Position numbers and translations under genes: made by a program | Notes under the pieces: generated by a model | Told to the model about the DNA's origin: nothing | What the model saw: the letters and a program-made list of their open reading frames with translations, nothing else | Databases searched by the model: none | Part shown: in pieces, positions 6,749-12,717 of the stretch | Numbering within the stretch: position 1 is the stretch's first letter | Layout of the letters: each line of letters starts with the position of its first letter | Source: Goniomonas avonlea | Taxonomy: Eukaryota; Cryptophyceae; Goniomonadida; Goniomonadaceae | Assembly: GCA_003573635.1 (NCBI GenBank) | Contig: QUTJ01031556.1 | Span: forward strand, 1 to 12,717 | Length of the DNA stretch: 12,717 nt | Reading direction: 5' to 3'

Positions 6749-9700
6749 CTGCAGACAAGAGAAGCTTTTCTGAGGACTGACCTCAGAGGATCTAGTCAGA
6801 GCAGTCATTAGTGGTCAGTTCCAGGCAAGGATGAAAGACTCTCCTGTGACCAATGTCCGATCTGTCAGACCAGGACCTAGATCAGGATCTAGTCAAATCA
6901 GTCACTCTTAATGCTGCAAACCAAACCCGGAAGGGTTGCTGAACCAGCACGCACGCACACGCACCTTGGGGCAAACCCTGTCTGATTCGCAGTGCCACAG
7001 CAGTAGTCGCGGCGAACAGACCCATGGCCCCCGGGCGCCACGACGGCATCTGCCAGCTTGTGAACACACACACACGCGCGCGCGCGCGCGTGCGCGTACA
7101 CACTCACACACTCACAAACACAGTATTCAGCAGCCGACAGACCCCGGACCTGCCTGAAGGAGGGAGGGAGGGAGCGAGAACGTGAGCGAGCGAGCGAGAG
7201 AGAGCGCGCGTGAGAGAAGGCAACTGCCCGTCAACCCAGCAGCTCCTCGACTCTCATCCTTGAATAATATTCCTTGATTCTTATTTCCGATGAGAGCGTG
7301 AATCATACCTCCGTGACTCCCAATTCTGTTGAGTCTAATCTAATCTAATCTCCGAGAATTTTATCTCTGCATCTCCGTGAATCGAATCTCCCGGCTCATC
7401 TCCGATCATCTTATTTCCGCCATATAGCGGCAAACACATCGATATCGGGTACCGGAACGGGGTAGCCATGTGGCTTCGGCAGAGGAAGCGAACGGGACGG
7501 ATGCACCAGCCGACAAGTTGACGGCGAGTTGGGCAGCGGGCGTGAGCAGGCTGTCCACCCGCAACGTCATTGCAAGGCTTTGCACCTGCGGTCTTGTTAG
7601 GCCAGGATCGTTTCTGACGCTGGATCGCCGACTGACACTGACACACTGACACGCTGACACACAACCCAACACACTAAAACAAACACCCAAACGGCTGGTT
7701 GCCAGCGAGCGTCGCGTGTGTCAATATCAGAGTCAGCTAGAGAAAGGGCGGGGGGCGGGGGGGGGAGCGAGAGGGACAACGAGAGAGGGGGGGGGCTCAC
7801 GCTGTCCCTGAGAGCCGGCATCGTGCTCAGATAGCGAGAAGCACCCCCGCAGACACAGCCGTCAACCTCAAGGTCACCCTGTGAGCTTGGGATCTGCAGC
7901 TGTGCGGGGCCTCGCTGGTCGACGACGCAGGTGTCCGATACGCTGCCTGTCGACCCTGAAAAGGAATCTTGGAGGGTGGCTGGACCCTGTTTGCAAGAGT
8001 GAGGGGGTGTGCTCGGGTGGGTTGCGAACGAGAAACAGAGAGAGAGGGGGAGAAGACAGTAGAACCAAACAGCCTGGAACCCGCTCAGCGCGAAACGCAG
8101 AGAGCGGATTCCGAGCTGGAGAGGCCCCCCCCCCACTCGCTTCGTCCCTGTTGTTACATTGCGCACACCAATATGCGCCCCACAGGACCTCCGTGGCGCA
8201 TCTTTGGTTTACCGTCGTTAGGGACAGCACAGTACCGCGAGGAGGGAGCACACCGTTACTGTCACACAGTCACGCTGTCACGCTGTGGCTGTCACACTGG
8301 CACACACACAACACAGCAGAGAGAGCAGGGGGGAGTGCGGTCGTCATCACTACGGCAACTGCACTGTACCTGACAGTCAACAGCAGTAGTGTTGCCTCCC
8401 GGAAGGGAGCAGAAAACAGTGCCGGGAGCAGCCAAGTTGACAGACGCTGACAGTGACAGCGCTGTGCCATTAGGCGCAGCGTTGGAATATAACGCGCACT
8501 GCTCCACTGTCGCTGAGGGGCACTGCACGTGTATCCCGCCGCCGCCTGTCAAGCGAGTCAATCTGACTCAGCACTTATCACACCGACACACACAGAGACA
8601 CAGACACACACACTCAGTCAGAGTGTCAACACGAGGTTCTATTTGACATAACACGAGGATAAGTGAAGTAAGTCAAATATGAGCTGCGATGTCCGACCTC
8701 TGGGTGTCGCCGAGTTCCAGGAATCAGCAAATTACCACAAAAAACCCCCCTTCCTCGTCTTTTCTCCCTTCCTCCGCTCCCGCCCTCTCCCTCCCTCCCG
8801 CCCTCGTCTTTGTCCCTCCGCTCCCTTCCTGTCCCCCCATTCTCTCCCTCCTCACCATAATCGCACCCCACTGCCCCGCCTTGTTCCGCAATATTAGAGA
8901 TTCGCCAGTCACGCACGCTTGGATTACACCTAGTTGGATTTTCACGAGGCGCAAGTAAGTCTACAGTGTGAAGGCGGCAGGGTAAATGGCGTACGTATGG
9001 TGGCGACGTTACTGGCGATCTCGGACCGTATGACACGCGCAGTGCTGCCATTCCCCAGCAACGCCAGGCCTCCACCCACCGAGGCCTTGTTGCCAACGAG
9101 CTGCGTTCGCGCGTCAATCCGAGAGCACATGCGGCGTGGCAGTGTGTGCTGGTGCGAGTGTTTCATCTTTTTGCTTTCTCCAGGAATTCTAGCCTCCCAC
9201 CCAACGTGGCCGTGTTGTTGTTGCCAACAAGCTGTGAGTGCGTGGAGAGGAGGGAGAGGAGGAAGTAGAGAAGGGGAAGATGAGGAGGGGAGAAGCGCAA
9301 GAGAAGACGGAGAGGAATACAGCAAGAACTGGTGATGAACTAGACCTGGCAATCGGCGACGGTGGCTGCCCCACCAATTAGAACGCCACCTCCGAAACCA
9401 ACGTCGCCAGTCTGTCGACTGTTGTCAGCGACGGTCCAGCCCCCACTCACAGCATACAAAGACTAGATACTACGACACAGAAGGCACCAATCGTACCTGG
9501 CCATTCAGCATCACAGGTCCAGCTGTGTTTGCATAGAACCTGCACCCGGTTACGGAAACCTCGGCGGGTTGGTCGGCCAGACTGGCAATCTCAAGGCCGC
9601 CACCTGCAATAAACAAGTTGACAACAGAGACCGCAGGACTGCATTGCTACTCGGGGGTTTAGTGGCAAAATGTTGACCAAATAGACGGTGCAGTGTTTGA

Positions 9701-10503
9701 ACTCTCCTACCAACGTTGCCGGAGTTGCTTGTAAAATTGCTGTCGCGGAGGATCACGGCAACAGCGGCATCTACGTACAGCCCGCCACCTCCCAAGACAC
9801 CAATGTTATGGTCAAAGGAGCAGAGCTCGAATAGGATTGAGGAATTGGCGCTGAATGTGGCGTCAACAACCGCAGCGCCACCTCCTGTGCCGTTGGCGAG
9901 GTTCTCTGAGAAATGGCAGGCGATCATAGCAGCTTGCGCGCCATCTAGAAGGAGGCCAGCACCTCCACCGGCCGTGGGCATGGAGGCATGGTTCCGCATG
10001 AAAGTGACATTAATGAATGTTGCACTGGCACCCGCTTCGACCAAACTTCCGGCACCAGCGAGTGCAATGTTCTCACGGATCACACAGTCTGATACATGCA
10101 CTGTAGATTTGCTTCCAACACGGAGACCCGAACCGCGAGTGGCGTTGCCTCCAGTGAGAGTCAGAAATGCCAGCGAAACCTCGGGAGCAGTGATTAGGAG
10201 AACAGAGCCGAGCTGCTGAGCATCAATGATAGTTGACCCACTACCAGCACCAAATATGGCGATCGACTCTGTAACATTCAGGTTGGCATTCTTGGTGCCA
10301 TTGTAGTTGCCCGCCGCTGCCACCAGGTTCACGCCGGCCACAGTGCGATTACTGGCCAGTGCACCCGAGAATGACTGGCACGCGAGTGAAAGTGACACTC
10401 CACAGTCCGGACTGTCGACACCAGTCGGAGCAATGAAGACGCTGGCTGTCTCTAATTCAAGTACCAAGCACAGGAGCCCCGCAGCCAGGAGGTTAATTTT
10501 CAT
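5944..10503 (-). CDS. Type I membrane protein with right-handed beta-helix ectodomain, 11 exons
   Basis: Proposed exons on the minus strand, in order: 10503-9711, 9603-9497, 9462-9346, 9100-9013, 8960-8856, 8545-8370, 7986-7801, 7585-7453, 7056-6965, 6748-6397, 6122-5944. All introns are GT-AG and all phases agree, giving 775 codons plus TGA. The start at 10503-10501 gives a signal peptide (MKINLLAAGLLCLVLELETA). Residues about 21-520 show parallel beta-helix coils with repeated small-residue strands and glycine turns (AGGGAGLLLDGAQAAMIACH, GVLGGGGLYVDAAVAVILRD, ASVGGGLALLGNGSTARVI, GGGGIHVQCPSATVEQCALY). Residues about 569-615 are cysteine-rich (Cys 572, 582, 591, 597, 601, 610). A beta-rich juxtamembrane domain follows, then a TM helix at about 725-744 (VWIGIAVAAVVLAGGLVCCF) and a 31-residue basic tail. 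Beta-helix folds of this kind bind or process glycans or act as adhesins; no catalytic residues were recognised, so the role is unknown. Exon 1 is very secure; exons 2, 3, 4, 6, 7 and 11 are good; exons 8 and 9 are weaker. It could instead be two genes if the long introns hide an end. Confidence 0.75.
7064..7102. repeat. Alternating purine-pyrimidine tract (AC)n(GC)n
   Basis: About 39 bases of strict or nearly strict purine-pyrimidine alternation, with a core of CG dinucleotides, lie just outside the proposed exon 9 acceptor (exon starts at 7056 on the minus strand). Such tracts are classic Z-DNA formers. On the transcript it gives a GU-rich stretch in place of a normal polypyrimidine tract, which lowers confidence in that acceptor. 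Confidence 0.85.
7156..7220. repeat. Low-complexity GGGA/GCGA tract
   Basis: Short tandem GGGA units pass into GCGA and GA units on the plus strand, within the intron between proposed exons 8 and 9. It is simple sequence with no coding support. Confidence 0.8.
7255..7430. repeat. Degenerate ATCTCCG repeat field with TCTAA tandem
   Basis: Variants of ATCTCCGTGAATC and TTATTTCCG recur irregularly, with several tandem TCTAA units at about 7333-7352. It lies wholly in the intron between proposed exons 8 and 9. The TCTAA run is too short to be read as a telomeric tract. Confidence 0.55.
7626..7665. repeat. CTGACAC short tandem repeat
   Basis: Four or five CTGACAC-type units with 0-2 base spacers sit in the intron between proposed exons 7 and 8. 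Related GTCACGCTGTCAC units occur at 8264-8305 in the intron between exons 6 and 7. Confidence 0.7.
7744..7797. repeat. G-run and purine tract next to exon 7 donor
   Basis: Several runs of five to ten G on the plus strand, separated by short spacers, fit a G-quadruplex pattern on the non-transcribed plus strand. The tract lies immediately 3' of the exon 7 donor, GTGAGC at 7800-7795 on the minus strand. Confidence 0.7.
8575..8612. repeat. CA-rich microsatellite
   Basis: Irregular CACACA with interspersed CAGAGACAC units, in the intron between proposed exons 5 and 6. Confidence 0.75.
8735..8870. repeat. Polypyrimidine tract in intron 5
   Basis: About 130 bases dominated by C and T on the plus strand (CCTTCCTC and CTCCCTCC units), hence polypurine on the coding strand of the minus-strand gene. 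It directly follows the exon 5 donor (GTGAGG at 8855-8850). Confidence 0.75.
9163..9231 (-). other. Duplicated, stop-containing copy of exon 4 (possible poison or terminal exon)
   Basis: After the acceptor CACTCACAG, the frame reads LVGNNNTATLGG and onward for 22 codons to a TGA at 9165-9163. The true exon 4 at 9100 starts LVGNKASVGGG after its own acceptor. The two share CTYGTTGGCAACAA, then, after a 6-base gap in the real exon, GGCC, CG and TGGGTGG. Both can follow exon 3 in phase 0. Splicing exon 3 to this copy would end the protein at about residue 361, before the TM helix. Confidence 0.55.
9238..9316. repeat. Polypurine tract in intron 3
   Basis: GAGGAGGGAG-type sequence on the plus strand, therefore a pyrimidine-rich tract on the coding strand. 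It directly precedes the acceptor of the duplicated exon at 9231 and would serve as a strong polypyrimidine tract for it. Confidence 0.75.
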
Positions 10504-10830
10504 GCTCGTCTTGGTTCGCAGCCTTGCCGCTTACCAAGTTACCAAAAAAAAATCAAGATCCAAGAATTCCAAGCCTGCGTGGCCCTTTTGTTTTTCATTT
10601 ACCAAGCCGTTTTGTCTAATTAATAATTATTATTGAGCAGATTGTAGGTATCATGGTATCTTCGAATACATAGCAATTATATAATAACTCTACTGGTACA
10701 CCGTGAGGAAGCACATATGGTTTGATAATAAATATGAATATTGAAAACTAGCAGCTATCCAACATTTGGATCTTAACGTCTATCAACATATCCGTCCGCT
10801 GAACCCACCGCGGCCCCACGTTTGAGAGCG
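10504..10830. promoter_or_regulatory. Bidirectional promoter region of two beta-helix genes
   Basis: These 327 bp separate the divergent ATGs at 10503 (minus) and 10831 (plus). The middle is strikingly AT-rich for this window, with TTAATAATTATTATTG (10619-10634) and ATTATATAATAAC (10676-10688). The latter is a possible TATA-type element. No second gene fits in the gap, so regulatory elements for both genes must largely lie here. Confidence 0.6.
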
Positions 10831-12517
10831 ATGAGGAGGCCCGCCACTGCTACATTTCTCCTCTTCGTTGTTTCAATTGCTGCTCGTGAGTGCATTGTGG
10901 GCCCGAGCGATCCTGGAGGAATACGAGCCAGAGTGTTGGACCAATCCTGTCAAGCCATTGTCCTCAAATCTGGTGAATTTAGTGGGAATGAGAACTGCAA
11001 CTTGGATGTGACAAGGGCTGTTGTTATCAGTGGGGCTGGCCCACTGGCCACTGTTGTCAACTGTGAACACAGAACTCGGTGTTTGACTGTTGTTGGGGCC
11101 AAGGTTACTGTGCAAGGGGTCTCGTTTAAGAAGGGCTCTGTCATTGCAGACCCCACACCACACCAGGGTCCAGCAAGGGGGACTCATTCGGTCGTGGCAA
11201 ACTTGACTGCGACTGCTCCTCGTGTCTCTAGTTCTTGGAGTCACGCAGAAAACACTAAGATTGCTGGCATCACTTCAGATGGCCGCTCTGTTCCAACTGA
11301 GTTCATCACTCCGTCGATGATGAAGAAACTATTGACAGAATGGCTCGGATCATCCGGCATTGAGGGTTTTGCGGTCATAGCCGCAGTATTGGAGGCACAA
11401 AAAGGAAAGCATGATCCTGCAACTGCCACTCAGAATCACGTCCCGAACCCTCCTGAACCGCGAGCCACCGGAGAGCACGACAGCCGAGCAGCAACACCCG
11501 AGCTCGCGAGATACGGCGGTTGCCTCCTTGCCTTGTCATCGACTCTTCTCCTCACCGACTCCCGAGTGACCAACTGCGGCGCTGAATACGGTGGAGGGCT
11601 CGCCGCCATTGCAAGTCGTCTCGAACTCAGCAGTGTTTGGGTGGAGGGCAACAGGGCAAGTGTCATGGGCGGCGGAATTTACACTCATGAGAGCGAGTTT
11701 TACAGTCTCGACACAGTAGTTCGCTCCAATATAGTGGGGTATGGCTCTTTGTTCCCGGGGAGAACACTCGTTGCCAATCTCGAGTGCGCGTTCTCGGGGG
11801 GTGGAGGCATCTACTTGAATTCAAGCACGGCCCGCATTAACCGCACCCAAGTGCTGCATAACTCCGTCGAGGTCACCGAATCTCCCAAAGATCATCCTCC
11901 GCAATACTCTAGAAAGCCCGCCACGGTGTGTGGTGCTGGGATGAATGTCGTTGCCGAAGGTGCCACGAACATATCTGACTCTGTGTTTTCTGGCAACCAC
12001 CTTGTAGTTCCGTTGCAGTTCGTCGAGTGCCAATCGGCTGGGGTTTCCATTGACTCTCCGGATTCTGCTGTCACTCTGGTGTCCGTGACGGTACGCGATA
12101 ACATCAATCGCTGTGCTGTCAGCTGGAGCGCCGGGGCACGCATATACACCCGTACAGCCAGGGTCGAGGACTGCCACTTCGATCACAACGAGGCGAATAG
12201 CTCTCGTTCAATCTACGGCGGCGGCTTACTCGTCCGGGTCCGTGAATTACACATGACGGGCTGCACAATGAACGGCAATCGGTGCTTCTCCTCGTCGCTG
12301 GAAGAGTCGGCCCGTGGGTGCGGACTCAACCTCGATATTGACAAACTCACCACTGTTTTGATGGTTCGGAGTACACAGATCTCCGGGAACTATGCCATCA
12401 GTCCAACCCGGCTTCGAGGGGTTGGGATGTATTTGGAGCGACTGGGGGAGGGGTCGACTGTGACATTCACAGGTGTCACGTTCAGCAACAATTATGGGAG
12501 TGGGCTTGACGCTCGTG
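10831..12517 (+). CDS. Secreted or surface beta-helix protein, first exon (562 codons), 3' end beyond window
   Basis: The ATG at 10831 gives a signal peptide (MRRPATATFLLFVVSIAA). In-frame codons just upstream contain no ATG. The mature N-terminus parallels the minus-strand neighbour: GEFSGNENCNLDVT here against GNYNGTKNANLNVT there, each followed by a GAG turn. Beta-helix coils follow from about residue 227 (YGGCLLALSSTLLLTDSRV, YGGGLAAIASRLELSSVWV, GGGGIYLNSSTARINRTQV, IYGGGLLVRVRELHMTGC). Between them, residues about 107-227 form an insertion, not coil-like, with a predicted helix (PSMMKKLLTEWLGSS) and a polar Pro/Glu/Arg-rich linker. The exon ends in GLDARG at the donor GTGCGT (12518), phase 1, matching the position and phase of the neighbour's first intron. 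The open frame runs on to 12648, but that part is GT-rich simple sequence coding for Cys/Val and is taken as intron. No enzyme motif was recognised. Confidence 0.85.
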
Positions 12518-12717
12518 GTGCGTGCCCCATTGTTGCAGTGTGTGCGTGTTGGGCGTCCGGTGTTGACCAGCCTGTGTTGCTGTGTGCGTTGCCGTGTCCC
12601 AGCGTGTGTTGTCGTGTGTGTTGTCGTGTTCCAGTGCGTGTTGGGTGATTCCAGTGCTCTAGTGTGCGTTGGGTGCTTCCAGTCCACCCACCAACAAACA
12701 CCAGTCAGACCACCTGA
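12518..12717 (+). repeat. GT-rich intron start with degenerate minisatellite
   Basis: From the donor at 12518 the sequence is dominated by variants of GTGTGTTG, GTGCGTTGGGTG and TTCCAGT. The last is seen at about 12629, 12649 and 12677, followed by related GTG units. It runs off the right edge. Open frames on either strand here are products of the repeat. Confidence 0.65.

Noticed and set aside
7333-7352. Telomere-like TCTAA tandem
   Set aside because: Only a few units, interior to an intron, and not a known telomeric repeat.
8160-8251. Extra beta-helix exon reading NGVLPPRGTVLSLTTV
   Set aside because: It has possible borders (GACAG and GTGTGC), but entry and exit in phase 2 do not fit between exon 6 (phase 0 out) and exon 7 (phase 0 in).
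7881-8450. 189-codon plus-strand open frame
   Set aside because: It crosses exons 6 and 7 of the minus-strand gene and simple repeats. It has no domain-like pattern, while the minus reading gives beta-helix coils with splice sites.
9716-10219. 167-codon plus-strand open frame
   Set aside because: It is the shadow of the beta-helix exon 1; its Ala/Pro-rich content mirrors the Gly-rich coils on the other strand.
12518-12648. Continuation of the plus-strand beta-helix frame to a stop at 12648
   Set aside because: After the GTGCGT donor the frame becomes Cys/Val-rich simple sequence from GTGTTG repeats and loses the coil pattern.

Overview
The window looks like nuclear DNA of a flagellate, probably unicellular, eukaryote. 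It encodes a dynein regulatory complex subunit (DRC3), which implies a motile cilium. Genes are broken by GT-AG introns, many of them only 34 to 73 nt. Genes are closely spaced and divergent, and introns are full of polypurine, CA/GT and G-run simple sequence. Nothing resembles a prokaryotic operon. The lineage cannot be fixed from sequence alone. Large secreted beta-helix proteins with many GGG turns are common in free-living heterotrophic flagellates, but that is only suggestive.

Layout from left to right. (1) 1-1240, minus strand: the first 413 codons of an unrecognised helical, leucine-rich protein, open through the left edge. (2) 1241-1421: a 181-bp intergenic gap serving two divergent genes. 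(3) 1422-4438, plus strand: complete DRC3 (LRRC48/FAP134), reconstructed as 11 exons and 519 residues. (4) 4439-5943: about 1.5 kb between convergent gene ends, with no supported gene but a 0.5-kb field of degenerate short repeats whose two halves lie in opposite orientation. (5) 5944-10503, minus strand: an 11-exon gene, reconstructed here with consistent splice phases, for a 775-residue type I membrane protein (signal peptide, right-handed beta-helix ectodomain, cysteine-rich stretch, juxtamembrane beta domain, one TM helix, short basic tail). (6) 10504-10830: an AT-rich bidirectional promoter region. (7) 10831 onward, plus strand: the first exon (562 codons) of a second, related beta-helix protein, followed by the start of a GT-rich intron that runs off the right edge.

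The two beta-helix genes are head-to-head relatives. They share an N-terminal pattern and apparently an intron position (phase 1, at the glycine turn closing a coil). They are the most interesting part of the window: likely a divergently transcribed pair of surface or secreted recognition or adhesion proteins. The minus-strand member also carries a duplicated, stop-containing exon that could switch it from membrane-anchored to secreted. DRC3 and the left-edge gene are a separate head-to-head pair with no evident functional link to the beta-helix pair.
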